Notes under the pieces: generated by a model
Databases searched by the model: none
What the model was told of the DNA's origin: nothing
Seen by the model: the letters and a program-made list of their open reading frames with translations, nothing else
Made by a program: the position numbers and the translations under genes
DNA from: Bacilli bacterium
Lineage (GTDB): Bacteria; Bacillota_I; Bacilli_A; RF39; UBA660
NCBI GenBank assembly: GCA_900758495.1
Contig: CAAERO010000039.1
Location: forward strand, 1-64,000
Direction: 5' to 3'
Length of the DNA stretch: 64,000 nucleotides
Shown: piece after piece, positions 41,147 to 50,420 of the stretch
How positions within the stretch are numbered: position 1 is the stretch's first letter
How the letters are laid out: each line of letters opens with the position of its first letter

Positions 41147-42946
41147 ATGAAACAAAAAAATATACGTAATTTTTCTATTATAGCACATATAGATCATGGT
41201 AAAAGTACTTTAGCAGATAGATTGATTGAATTAACAGGTGCCCTTGATCAAAGACAAATGAAAGATCAAATTCTTGATTCAATGGATATCGAGAGAGAGC
41301 GTGGTATTACTATTAAATTAAACACAGTTACTCTAAACTATAACTATCAAGATGAAGATTATCAATTGAATTTAATTGACACACCAGGTCATGTTGATTT
41401 TTCTTATGAGGTAAGTAGAAGTTTAGCTTCTTGTGAAGGTGCATTATTAGTAGTGGATGCTCATGAAGGAATAGAAGCGCAAACACTAGCTAATCTTTAT
41501 TTGGCCCTTGATCATAATCTTGCAATCATTCCAGTAATTAATAAAATAGATTTACCAAATGCTGAAATTGAAAAAGTCGAAGGAGAATTAGAAAGCCTTG
41601 GCTTTGATAAAGAAGATATCTTAAAAATAAGTGCAAAAACAGGACAAGGAGTGCCATTGCTTCTTGAACAAATTGTTACCAAACTTCCGTGCCCAAAAGG
41701 TGAAGAAACAAAACCACTAAGAGCGCTGATTTTTGATAGTATCTATGACTCATATCGTGGCGTTTTGATGGCAGTTCGTATTTTTGAAGGAGAACTAAAA
41801 AAAGGTGATATGATTTCAATGTTACAAAGTGATTCATCATACGAAGTACTATCTCTATTTATTAATACTCCAAAAGAAAAAGAAAAACAAATCTTAAAAA
41901 CTGGTGAAGTAGGTTATGTATACGCTTCTATAAAAAGTATCAATGATATCCATGTCGGAGATACACTGACAACAACAGAAACTAAAGATATAATTGAACC
42001 ACTACCAGGCTATCAACCAATGAAAAGTATGGTATATTGCGGACTTTATCCAATAGAAACAAGTGAATTTGAACTGTTAAGAAGTGCTTTAGCTAAACTA
42101 AAATTAAATGATGCAGCCTTAACATTCGAACCAGAAACATCTCTAGCACTAGGTTTTGGTTTTCGCTGTGGCTTTTTAGGACTATTGCATATGGATGTCA
42201 CTAAGGAACGTCTTGAAAGAGAATTTTCTATTTCTCTTATTGCAACTGCACCTTCTGTAAAATATCAGGTATTATGTCAAGATGGAACAACCTTAACTGT
42301 AGAATCGCCATTTCAAATGCCAGACAAAAGTAAGATTAAAGAGATAAAAGAACCTTATGTAAAAGCACATATCTACACCCCTAAAGATTATATTGGCCCC
42401 ATTATTGAATTATCAAATGAAAAAAGGGGAATGATGGAAACGATTGATTATATAACTGATCAAAGAGTAGTAATAATTTATGATTTTCCATTATCAGAAA
42501 TAATTTATGATTTCTTTGATAGATTAAAATCTATTACTAAAGGTTATGCTTCCTTTGATTATGAGTTTATTGATGATAGAGTAAGTGATTTAGTAAAACT
42601 AGACGTCTTGTTAAATGGGGAAACAGTTGATGCTTTAAGTATGATTGTACACCGAAGTTTTGCTGATAAAAAAGGAAGAGAACTAGTTGAAAGATTAAAA
42701 GAAGTTATTCCAAGACAATTATTCGAAGTACCAGTACAAGCTAGTGTTGGTGGGAAAATAATTGCAAGAACGGATATAAAAGCTTTAAGAAAAAATGTCC
42801 TTGCTAAATGTTATGGTGGGGATATCACTAGAAAGAAAAAACTTTTAGAAAAACAAAAAGAAGGAAAGAAAAAGATGAAACGACTAGGTTCTGTTGAAGT
42901 ACCTCAAGAGGCTTTCCTTGCTCTTTTAACAAAAGATAAAAACTAA
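41147..42946 (+). CDS. lepA: Elongation factor 4 (LepA)
   Basis: EF4 is a ribosomal GTPase proposed to back-translocate stalled ribosomes and to aid 30S biogenesis. The 599-residue protein has the normal length and the G motifs AHIDHGKSTLADRL near 13, RERGITI, DTPGHVDF near 79 and NKIDLPNA near 133. The LepA-specific C-terminal domain has YGGDITRKKKLLEKQKEGKKKMK near 560. GGTGAT precedes the ATG. It is convergent with, and overlaps by 4 bases, the hydrolase gene on the other strand. Confidence 0.97.
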   Translation: MKQKNIRNFSIIAHIDHGKSTLADRLIELTGALDQRQMKDQILDSMDIERERGITIKLNTVTLNYNYQDEDYQLNLIDTPGHVDFSYEVSRSLASCEGALLVVDAHEGIEAQTLANLYLALDHNLAIIPVINKIDLPNAEIEKVEGELESLGFDKEDILKISAKTGQGVPLLLEQIVTKLPCPKGEETKPLRALIFDSIYDSYRGVLMAVRIFEGELKKGDMISMLQSDSSYEVLSLFINTPKEKEKQILKTGEVGYVYASIKSINDIHVGDTLTTTETKDIIEPLPGYQPMKSMVYCGLYPIETSEFELLRSALAKLKLNDAALTFEPETSLALGFGFRCGFLGLLHMDVTKERLEREFSISLIATAPSVKYQVLCQDGTTLTVESPFQMPDKSKIKEIKEPYVKAHIYTPKDYIGPIIELSNEKRGMMETIDYITDQRVVIIYDFPLSEIIYDFFDRLKSITKGYASFDYEFIDDRVSDLVKLDVLLNGETVDALSMIVHRSFADKKGRELVERLKEVIPRQLFEVPVQASVGGKIIARTDIKALRKNVLAKCYGGDITRKKKLLEKQKEGKKKMKRLGSVEVPQEAFLALLTKDKN

Positions 42947-43704
42947 TTTTTAAAAAATATATAAATAATTCTTAAAACAATATCTAAATTTTCTAAATAA
43001 GAGTAATGAGTAGAATTCCTAAAAACGATAAGCTCACTATCTCTTATTTTTTTCTTCATTAAAACACCATCACTTAATGGAGTAGAAGTGTCCTTATCTC
43101 CCCAAAGAATTAATGTTTCTGTTTTAATTTCTTTTAAATAATCTGTAAGATCTAAATTGACAATATTTTTGAAAGTTTCTCTTTCCAAAGTGTTTAATAC
43201 TGAATAGTCACTAGAAGCAAATAACTTAAAAAGTTTCTTTTTATATTTTGCACGATATTTTTTTGGAACAAGTTTTGCCAGCCATTGTAATAATTTATAA
43301 CACTTTAAGCGCAGCCATTTCCAAACAGTCATTTTTGGCTTTATACCAGCACTATCAATCAAAATTAGTTTTTTAATTTTTATATTGTACAAACCAGCTA
43401 GTAAAATAGCTATTCTTCCCCCAAAAGAATGAGCAATAATATATGGATTAGTAATCTTTTCTTTATCTAATAATGTAATAATAAGACTTACATAATCATG
43501 CATAGTCAAAACTTTCTTAGGAAATGGTGTCTTTCCAAATCCAGGATAATCAACTATATATACTGTGTAACTATTCCTTAAAGAATTGATCATCCCTTTA
43601 AAAGTATCCTTTGTTTTGCCCCATCCTGGTAAGATAATTGCAACCTCTTTTTGATTACCAAATTTTTCATAATAAAGTTTGATACCCTTATAAGTAATGT
43701 ACAT
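42943..43704 (-). CDS. Alpha/beta hydrolase
   Basis: The 253-residue protein has the alpha/beta-hydrolase core: the oxyanion-side LPGWGKTKDTF near residue 28, the nucleophile elbow AHSFGGRIA near 90, an acid in LWGDKDTSTP near 200 and the catalytic His in RNSTHYSYLEN near 230. A basic cap region (KKYRAKYKKKLFKLF) lies between. Substrate is unknown, and esterase or lipase-like roles are common in the family. The ATG at 43704 is preferred because AGGTG is 7 bases upstream. It overlaps the lepA end tail to tail. Confidence 0.82.
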   Translation of the reverse strand: MYITYKGIKLYYEKFGNQKEVAIILPGWGKTKDTFKGMINSLRNSYTVYIVDYPGFGKTPFPKKVLTMHDYVSLIITLLDKEKITNPYIIAHSFGGRIAILLAGLYNIKIKKLILIDSAGIKPKMTVWKWLRLKCYKLLQWLAKLVPKKYRAKYKKKLFKLFASSDYSVLNTLERETFKNIVNLDLTDYLKEIKTETLILWGDKDTSTPLSDGVLMKKKIRDSELIVFRNSTHYSYLENLDIVLRIIYIFFKN

Positions 43705-43845
43705 AATAATCACCTAATTTATCATATGAAAAAAAGTCAAAAAAGTACGTAAAGAAGAACTTAATTTCTCACAAAAAATCTATATGTTTTATCAGGATAA
43801 TCTGTTATAATGATAATAAGGAAATAGTGAAGATAGGGGAGTAAT

Positions 43846-44820
43846 ATGAAAAAAACATTGAAAATTAAATTAATACTAATGCTTTTAATTTCTATGTTGT
43901 TACTAATAACTTACAAAACATATCAAAAACTAAAAGCTGATCAATTACCATCCACAACAACATCTGTTTCTTATGTGCAAAGATACGTTGATAAAAATGT
44001 ATCTGATAGCACTGAAGCTATAAATTTAATTAAACATGATTCCGCTATTCAAGAAAAAAAATGTAACACAACTATTCGAATGGTAGATAGGCAAATTCAA
44101 GAAGAAACACAAATATATGGAGTGAACCTTTGTGAAATGTCACCCAAAACAGCACTTGAAATTTACAATGTCTTAAGTAGAATTTATAAAGAATATAGCG
44201 GTATAAAAGGGTATGTTACAAACTTAACCTTAAATAATGATAGCAACACATCACACATAACTTCTTTTAAACCAAATTATATTTTCGTGACAAGCTCACA
44301 AAAAGATACTTTTCCAATGGTGATAAAAAGTCAAATTTTACTAAACTCACGGTACTACCTAAATGAAGATTATGCTGAAAGTGTTATTAAGCAAGAAATA
44401 AAATCAAAAAATTTTCTTTCCAATACAACTCTTGCTAATCTTTTGGCACATGAATATGCACACGTAATTACTTATGTCTTGACACTGAAATATTATGAAA
44501 GTGTAAATCCAATATTTTTAACCAAGGAAAATTATGAAAACTATAACAAGGCTCTTAACAATTATAAAAATGATAATTTTAGTAAGATGCTATTTAATGA
44601 AGCATATAAAAGCTTCAAAGAAGATAAAAACGAAGAAGAATTTCGGAAGTCTATATCCTTATATGCCAATAAAAAAGATGGCGATGGAACTGTTTTATAT
44701 AATGAAACTATCGCCGAAGCTTTCCATGATTATTTTATAAATGGTAAGGAAGCAGCAAAAGAGTCATTAGCGATAGTGAAAGTGTTAAATAAATATAGTA
44801 TTAAATATTCATTAAAGTAA
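43846..44820 (+). CDS. Exported putative zinc metalloprotease
   Basis: The 324-residue protein has an N-terminal signal anchor (about residues 7-25) and then an extracytoplasmic domain with the zinc-binding motif LLAHEYAHVITYV (HExxH near residue 205). A later Glu/His segment, ETIAEAFHDYF, near 294 may supply the third ligand. No standard family is recognised. The first half (MVDRQIQEETQIYGVNLCEM, SGIKGYVTNL) looks like a separate small domain. It heads an operon with a broken Big2 gene, a Big2/MBL protein and an Asn-rich protein. GGGGAG precedes the ATG. Confidence 0.65.
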   Translation: MKKTLKIKLILMLLISMLLLITYKTYQKLKADQLPSTTTSVSYVQRYVDKNVSDSTEAINLIKHDSAIQEKKCNTTIRMVDRQIQEETQIYGVNLCEMSPKTALEIYNVLSRIYKEYSGIKGYVTNLTLNNDSNTSHITSFKPNYIFVTSSQKDTFPMVIKSQILLNSRYYLNEDYAESVIKQEIKSKNFLSNTTLANLLAHEYAHVITYVLTLKYYESVNPIFLTKENYENYNKALNNYKNDNFSKMLFNEAYKSFKEDKNEEEFRKSISLYANKKDGDGTVLYNETIAEAFHDYFINGKEAAKESLAIVKVLNKYSIKYSLK

Positions 44821-44832
44821 GGGTGCTAGAAA

Positions 44833-45249
44833 ATGAAGAAAAAATTACTGCTGCTAGTAATAATAACTATTGTTTTAGGTACAGCAATTAGTGGTTATTT
44901 CTATGCGTCAAAAATTAAAAATAAATCTTTAGTAGAAAAAGAAATATTGTTTGTTGATAAAGATATAGATGATGAGGAAGACAATGAACAGATTAATGAT
45001 TATCAGTTACTTAATTTAGTGGTTGGACAAACTTATCATCTTCAATATGACTTTTTAGCAAATATGCTAAGTAATGTTAACTTTATTAGTCAAGATACTT
45101 CTATTGCTTCGGTAGATAAATAAGGAAATGCTACCGCACTATCTCAAGGAAGTACAACAGTAACATTATATTATACTGGTGGAAGTAATGGAACAGATGG
45201 TAAAACGGTAGTTATCAATTTAGCAAAAGCAAATTTAAATGTAGAATAA
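44833..45249 (+). pseudogene. Broken Big2-domain protein, internally deleted copy of the next gene
   Basis: The frame encodes a membrane anchor, an acidic linker and a Big2-like domain (LLNLVVGQTYHLQYDFLANML, TSIASVDK), then a TAA at 45121. The same frame continues past this stop (GNATALSQGSTTVTLYYTGG) to the ending DGKTVVINLAKANLNVE. The downstream gene reads DKEGN where this one reads DK-stop-GN, so a GAA-to-TAA change is likely. Its last residues match the C-terminal tail of the downstream protein (DGKTIIINYARPNLNVE) while the whole metallo-beta-lactamase domain between is missing. It is thus a tandem duplicate with a large internal deletion. Confidence 0.75.
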
Positions 45250-45271
45250 ACTAAAACTAAGGAGTGATAAA

Positions 45272-46717
45272 ATGTCAAAAGAATTAAAAATTGTAACACT
45301 CTCAATTACAATTCTAATTATATCTGTAGTGGGATGTGTTTATTGGCAAGTAAAAAATAAAGAAGAAAGCAATGATATTCAAGAAACAATGATAGATCAA
45401 ATTGAGGACGAAGATACTGACACAATAGAAAACTATCAATATATAAACTTAAGCATTGGTCAAAAAACAAAAATTAGTTATGATTTCCTAGCAGAAAAAC
45501 TAACCCAAATAAACTTTACCAGTGCTAATCCAGAAATAGCAACTGTAGATAAAGAAGGAAACGTTACTGCTATTTCAGTTGGTAGTACTACAATTACACT
45601 AGATTATAACGGAGGAACGATTGAATTTTATGTTAGCATAGATGATAGTTACTCAAGCAATGTAAGTACAACAGAAACAAAAATTCACTTTATATCTCTT
45701 CATCGTCCAGATACTGGAGAATTTAAAACAAGTGATGCTATTTTATTAGAAAGCAATGGAAAGTATGCTTTAATAGATACTGGATATTCTGCTACTAGAA
45801 ATAATCTATATAGTTATTTAATGCAATTTGCTACTAATGGAGTATTAAAATTAGAATTTGTTTTAATAACTCATAACCATACAGATCATATTGGAGCTTT
45901 AACTTATTTATTACAAAAGGATAATATCAAAATAAAAACTCTTTATATCAATAAGTATTATAAAAATGACATAATGGCTAAATATATGGGTGGTAGCAAG
46001 GAAGAAAATTATGCTATTTATAACAGTCAGAAAAATAGAGAGTACGTTATTAATAACCAAAAGAGATATAATAATGTAATTACTCTAATGCATCAAAGAC
46101 ACCAAAGTGATAGTTCCAATTTTAATGTTTATTACTTATCAGGCTCTGATGATGCAAGAAAATCAAATGGTGGGTTAAAAACACTAGATTTTGGTAACTA
46201 CACAATAAGGTTATATAATACTAAACAACGGTTAAAAAGTAGTAAGATTGACTATAACGGTTTTAATAGTGGAAACTGTTTAAATGAGTATTGTCGTAAT
46301 GCTGATGGAAATGTAAATAGTGTCGTTGCAAAAGTAACAAGTAACGTAAATGGGGTAAAACATACTACTTTATTAACAGGAGACTTGAATTATCCACTAT
46401 TACAAGGAATAACAAAATCAGCAGGAAAAGTAGACGTCTTTAAAATGCCACATCATGGAGTATATGCTACTAATAAAAGAAAAGGTTTAACAAGTAGTGT
46501 AATTAGAAATAGTCTAAAAAATTCTATTGGTTCCAATACTATAGTTGTTGTAACAACATCAAAAAGTAAATTTAATAATAGATCAATACTAGGAATGATG
46601 TATACGTCACAAACTTTAGGACGACCAATGTATTATACTGGTGGTAATTCAGGACCAGACGGTAAAACAATAATTATCAATTATGCAAGGCCTAATCTAA
46701 ATGTTGAATATAACTAG
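45272..46717 (+). CDS. Membrane-anchored Big2 plus metallo-beta-lactamase-fold hydrolase
   Basis: The 481-residue protein has a signal anchor (about 6-26), an acidic linker and a Big2-like domain (about 55-130: NLSIGQKTKISYDFLAEKL, VDKEGNVTAISVGSTTITL). A metallo-beta-lactamase domain with LITHNHTDHIGAL near residue 208 (HxHxDH) follows. Later ligands are in LLTGDLNYP and KMPHHGVYAT. The MBL part is most like the exported C-terminal hydrolase of ComEC, which lies outside the membrane. The substrate is unknown; nucleic acid or phosphodiester is possible. GGAGTG precedes the ATG. Confidence 0.82.
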   Translation: MSKELKIVTLSITILIISVVGCVYWQVKNKEESNDIQETMIDQIEDEDTDTIENYQYINLSIGQKTKISYDFLAEKLTQINFTSANPEIATVDKEGNVTAISVGSTTITLDYNGGTIEFYVSIDDSYSSNVSTTETKIHFISLHRPDTGEFKTSDAILLESNGKYALIDTGYSATRNNLYSYLMQFATNGVLKLEFVLITHNHTDHIGALTYLLQKDNIKIKTLYINKYYKNDIMAKYMGGSKEENYAIYNSQKNREYVINNQKRYNNVITLMHQRHQSDSSNFNVYYLSGSDDARKSNGGLKTLDFGNYTIRLYNTKQRLKSSKIDYNGFNSGNCLNEYCRNADGNVNSVVAKVTSNVNGVKHTTLLTGDLNYPLLQGITKSAGKVDVFKMPHHGVYATNKRKGLTSSVIRNSLKNSIGSNTIVVVTTSKSKFNNRSILGMMYTSQTLGRPMYYTGGNSGPDGKTIIINYARPNLNVEYN

Positions 46718-46730
46718 GAAGGAGTTATAT

Positions 46731-47408
46731 ATGAAAGTACTTAAAGCTACAGTAGTAACTTGTTCAATATTAATAATTTTTGTTTTAACTATTTCAACTT
46801 ATACGGCATCACTTTATAGACCCAATAAAATAGAAACAATGACTTATAATTATGATGTTGCTGATGATGACGAAGAAGATGATTTTGATCCTTATGATGA
46901 AATGGCTACTCAAAATGATTTAGCAGATAATGCAAATGATGAAAATAGTAATTATGATAACACTAATTATGATGATACAGATGATAGCCAAGAGCAAGTT
47001 GATGATTCAAATAATATTACTAATGCAATAACAAATAATAATTCTAGTCAAAATAATAGTAGTAGTAATAATAATGCTAACAATAATAATACAAATAATA
47101 GCAATAATAGTAATAATGCAAATAATGGAAATAGTACTAATTCTAATGGTTCAACTGCCAATAACAGTAACAATAATAGATATAATTGGGGTAATTCTAG
47201 TAACAACAGTAGTAATAATAAGAATAACAGTACCATCTTTGATGATGATTATCAAAATAATCAGACACCATCAAACAATATTAACTATGAATTAACAGAA
47301 GCTGATAAGGCCAAAATGCGTAAGCAAAAATTAATTCTTTATACCATTGTTTCTATTTATTTGATATTTATAGCAGTATCAGTAATAAGAAAAAAACTAA
47401 GAAAATGA
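46731..47408 (+). CDS. Asn-rich protein with N- and C-terminal membrane segments
   Basis: The 225-residue product has an N-terminal helix (about 6-25), an acidic segment and a stretch of about 80 residues that is nearly all Asn and Ser with few other residues (47030-47235). A C-terminal hydrophobic helix (LILYTIVSIYLIFIAVSVI) with a KKLRK tail resembles a wall-protein or stalk layout without an LPxTG motif. AAT/AGT triplet runs make the DNA prone to slippage. The ATG at 46731 follows AGGAAGGAG. It ends the exported-protein operon. Function is unknown. Confidence 0.6.
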   Translation: MKVLKATVVTCSILIIFVLTISTYTASLYRPNKIETMTYNYDVADDDEEDDFDPYDEMATQNDLADNANDENSNYDNTNYDDTDDSQEQVDDSNNITNAITNNNSSQNNSSSNNNANNNNTNNSNNSNNANNGNSTNSNGSTANNSNNNRYNWGNSSNNSSNNKNNSTIFDDDYQNNQTPSNNINYELTEADKAKMRKQKLILYTIVSIYLIFIAVSVIRKKLRK

Positions 47409-47429
47409 TGAAAATATATTAAGATAGAC

Positions 47430-47640
47430 CTATTCTATGTCAGCAGTAAGCTATGTTCGATTTTGGAATAGCAAAATATTTATTAATAAAAAGCTGGTAG
47501 TGTTTTGTTTGTGGTACAAAACATGATAGAGACACTAACACCTATAGGGATAGTAGGTTACATAGGCCCATCATCTAAAGACAATGGTAAGTTCACATTA
47601 TCAAATATTAAACTAGCTATTATAAATAAGTTAGTTTTTT
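47430..47640 (+). ncRNA. Candidate structured RNA of unknown type
   Basis: This 298-base gap has no convincing gene. It holds several complementary segments: CTATTC/GAATAG (47430-47471), GTGTTTTG/CAAAACAT (47500-47524) and ACCTA/TAGGT (47540-47558). A terminator-like hairpin, AACTAGC/GTTAGTT (47611-47636), followed by six T residues, closes it. No known RNA family is recognised and no strong promoter is seen, so it could equally be a 3' UTR of the operon before it. Confidence 0.35.
47611..47640 (+). terminator. Terminator of the exported-protein operon or small RNA
   Basis: A 7-bp stem with one G-U pair and a 12-base loop is followed by TTTTTT. Confidence 0.55.
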
Positions 47641-47655
47641 ATTTATTTAACAATA

Positions 47656-47684
47656 TTTACACACTATGTTATAAATGCTATAAT
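47656..47684 (+). promoter_or_regulatory. Promoter of the 386-residue protein gene
   Basis: TTTACA (47656-47661) and TATAAT (47679-47684) are separated by 17 bases, 22 bases before the start codon. Confidence 0.75.
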
Positions 47685-47706
47685 AACAGCAGTTAGGGGG
47701 AAAATA

Positions 47707-48867
47707 ATGAACATTTTTGAAAAAATTTATAAATTAATTAATATTGAAGAACCAAATGAATCAAAAAAATATGAAGAAAGTTTATCACAAAATATATCTT
47801 CACCAGAAACATATTCAGATGACTATAAAGAATTATTTGCTAGAAGAATAAATGATTTTCTAACTGATTATAAAAAGAATCTTCTAATAGAAGAACAAAG
47901 TCCTACCTATGTTGATTCACGAATGACAGAAATGAAAAACTTTATTGAAAAAATGGCCATTATATATGAAATTATTTATCCAGATATATCTTTTCTTCAA
48001 GCAGAAGATAAATTTATAAATGACTCTTATGTTAATCAAGTTATGTTTAAAGATAATAAATATCTAAATGATACTTTAGAAGAAGAAACATTACTTGAAG
48101 AATTAGAATGGAATAAATTTATTGGGGTAAAACCAATGATAAAAATATTGTCTGAACAAGAAAAAGAATTACTACGAAAACCTAGCTATAATATGTTGAT
48201 TAATTTGAAATCTAGTGGTTTTTGGGATCCTTGGGATAGTTTAACGTTAACAAAAAGAGGAGTTATTAGAAAAACTAGACTTAACAAAAGAAAATCGGCC
48301 TTGAAAGATGAAGATTTAATTGGATATCGAGCTTCCAAAGTAGTAGAACGACTAAAAAATAAAAATATTCCAGAAACAGCTTATATCGAACTAGCAAATG
48401 AAGTTACAAGAGTAGATAGATTAAATAAGCAAAGAGATGCAATGTTAGAATGTATTATGTTTCGTATAATGGAAAGAGGATATGACTTTCTAGGAGCTAG
48501 AAGAGCCTTATTATTTGCTAATGATTTTAGCTTGGTTTTAGAAAAACCACTTATTTATGAAATAAATGGAACTACCGAAGACTTTAATGTTGCTGCATTC
48601 TTAAGAAAATATAGTGATTTAGGAGGAAATCTAGATTATGCTAAGAACTTAATGTTCAGTGAAGATTCAAAATATACTTGGTGTTATGATAGTAAGATGG
48701 AGTTAGAAGAAGACCTTAAATCAGAAGAAGAAAAGGCTAAAGAACAAGAATTGCGTCAAAGATTAGTAACAAGTTTATATGGAAATATCAATCAAGAAGA
48801 ATTAGCACAAGAGAAAGTAAAGCACCTAAGACTTGAAAGAAGATTAAACAGAAAGAAAAATGACTAA
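47707..48867 (+). CDS. Cytoplasmic protein of unknown function
   Basis: The 386-residue protein is highly charged and predicted mostly helical, with no signal peptide or membrane segment and no family I recognise. A central segment (about residues 155-265) has basic, Arg/Lys-rich stretches (LTKRGVIRKTRLNKRKSALKD) that might bind nucleic acid. The C-terminal 60 residues look like a coiled coil (SEEEKAKEQELRQRL). It has its own promoter and terminator. An AGGGGG site precedes the ATG. Confidence 0.6.
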   Translation: MNIFEKIYKLINIEEPNESKKYEESLSQNISSPETYSDDYKELFARRINDFLTDYKKNLLIEEQSPTYVDSRMTEMKNFIEKMAIIYEIIYPDISFLQAEDKFINDSYVNQVMFKDNKYLNDTLEEETLLEELEWNKFIGVKPMIKILSEQEKELLRKPSYNMLINLKSSGFWDPWDSLTLTKRGVIRKTRLNKRKSALKDEDLIGYRASKVVERLKNKNIPETAYIELANEVTRVDRLNKQRDAMLECIMFRIMERGYDFLGARRALLFANDFSLVLEKPLIYEINGTTEDFNVAAFLRKYSDLGGNLDYAKNLMFSEDSKYTWCYDSKMELEEDLKSEEEKAKEQELRQRLVTSLYGNINQEELAQEKVKHLRLERRLNRKKND

Positions 48868-48896
48868 AATTGTTTATCAAATGGACAATTTTTTTC
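48867..48896 (+). terminator. Terminator of the 386-residue protein gene
   Basis: A 7-bp stem (AAATTGT with ACAATTT) with an 11-base loop runs into seven T residues. Confidence 0.75.
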
Positions 48897-48997
48897 TTCT
48901 GTTTAATACTTTCTCTTCTGTGGTATAATAGTTAATGAGATTTGTATTTAAAAAAAGAAAGATATATGTTATTATACAATAACTGAAAAGAGGAGCT

Positions 48998-50410
48998 ATG
49001 GGAAAAAATATGGGAATTAATTGGTGGCAACAGAACAAAGGAAAAATTTGTCTTGTATTTCTAATTATGTTAGTATTTATTTTACTTGTCTTTTTTCTAT
49101 TAGTACCAAGAATTACTTTAAAGGGAAAATCAACCATCATAGTAAATAGAAATGGTGAATATAAAGAACCAGGTTACCGAGCAAGTTACTTATTTGATAG
49201 TTTAACTGATAAAGTAAAAGTATCAGGAAACGTTAACAGTAAGAAGGATGGTGTTTACTACATTACCTATAAAGTAAAAGGACCAATCATTACTATAAGC
49301 ACTAAAAGAAAAGTAGAAGTTAAAGACATCGAACCTCCTGTTATAACACTAGAAGGTGGAGCAGATGTTTTTATCTGTCCTAATAGTAAATATGAAGAGT
49401 TAGGTTATAAAGCTAATGATAATGTAGATGGCGATTTAACTAAAAGAGTAGAAATATCTAGAAAAGATAATATAATTACTTATGAAGTAAAAGATAAAGC
49501 AGGAAATGAAACGAAAAAGATGAGAAAAATCAGTGAAGGAGATAAAACACCTCCTGTTTTGACTCTTAATGGTGGAGATATTGTCTTTTCATATCTTGGT
49601 GAACCTTATGTTGAACCAGGTTATAAAGCAATTGATAACTGTGACCAAGATATCACAGGAATGGTTATAACTAGTGGAAATGTTGATAAAAACAATCCAA
49701 ATGATCAAATAATAACCTATACGATAGAAGATAAAGCACACAATAAAACTGAAGCTAAAAGAACTATTAAAATGGTTAGAAGAGACCATGCTGGAACTAT
49801 TTATTTAACTTTTGATGATGGACCTAATGCTGGTACTACCAATGTTATTTTAGATATTTTAAAAGAAGAAAATGTTAAAGCTACTTTCTTTGTGACTGGA
49901 AAAGGCCCAGATGAACTTATTAAAAGAGAATATGATGAAGGACATACTGTTGCACTACATACTTTTTCTCATAGTTATCCAGTAGTTTATCAATCTGTAA
50001 ATGCTTATTTTGATGATTTAGAAAAAGTTCACGATAGAGTAAAAAGAATAACTGGTTATGACAGTAGAATAATTAGATTCCCTGGTGGAAGTAGTAACAC
50101 AGTTAGTAGGCACTATCAAGAAGGAATAATGTCTATCTTAACTAACCAAGTCATAGAAAAGGGTTACTACTATTATGACTGGAATATTTCTAGTGGTGAT
50201 GCTGGCGAATATAGAGATTCAGAAAGTATTTACAAGCAAGTAACAAGAAGTTTATCAAAAGATAGAACCAACATGGTTTTAATGCATGATATTAAACCTT
50301 ATACAAGGGATGCTTTAAGAAGTATCATAAAATATGGTAAGGAACATGGCTATCACTTTGATAAAATAACACCAGGAACAAAAATGGTAAGACAAAGAGT
50401 TAATAATTAG
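48998..50410 (+). CDS. Membrane-anchored polysaccharide deacetylase with Ig-like domains
   Basis: The 470-residue protein has an N-terminal membrane helix (about 12-38) and DUF5011/Ig-like repeats (YKEPGYRASYLFDSLTDKV, YEELGYKANDNVDGDLTKRV, YVEPGYKAIDNCDQDIT) up to about 255. A NodB-homology domain follows: YLTFDDGPNAGTT near 269, LHTFSHSYP near 325 (metal-binding H-x3-H), RFPGGSSN near 364 and VLMHDIK near 427. It probably removes acetyl groups from peptidoglycan or another wall glycan outside the cell. The three repeats act as a stalk. The ATG follows AAGAGGAG. Confidence 0.9.
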   Translation: MGKNMGINWWQQNKGKICLVFLIMLVFILLVFFLLVPRITLKGKSTIIVNRNGEYKEPGYRASYLFDSLTDKVKVSGNVNSKKDGVYYITYKVKGPIITISTKRKVEVKDIEPPVITLEGGADVFICPNSKYEELGYKANDNVDGDLTKRVEISRKDNIITYEVKDKAGNETKKMRKISEGDKTPPVLTLNGGDIVFSYLGEPYVEPGYKAIDNCDQDITGMVITSGNVDKNNPNDQIITYTIEDKAHNKTEAKRTIKMVRRDHAGTIYLTFDDGPNAGTTNVILDILKEENVKATFFVTGKGPDELIKREYDEGHTVALHTFSHSYPVVYQSVNAYFDDLEKVHDRVKRITGYDSRIIRFPGGSSNTVSRHYQEGIMSILTNQVIEKGYYYYDWNISSGDAGEYRDSESIYKQVTRSLSKDRTNMVLMHDIKPYTRDALRSIIKYGKEHGYHFDKITPGTKMVRQRVNN

Positions 50411-50420
50411 AGGAGGTAAT

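Noticed and set aside
47048..47295. Frames opposite or offset to the Asn-rich gene (poly-Leu or poly-Ile proteins)
   Set aside because: They arise from reading the AAT/AGT triplet repeat in other frames.
47505..47696. 63-residue reading frame
   Set aside because: There is no ribosome site, the composition is poor, and it runs through a terminator hairpin and the promoter of the next gene.
48877..49140. Minus-strand 87-residue reading frame
   Set aside because: It overlaps the terminator of one gene and the start of the polysaccharide deacetylase, with no ribosome site; it is a shadow of the AT-rich sequence.
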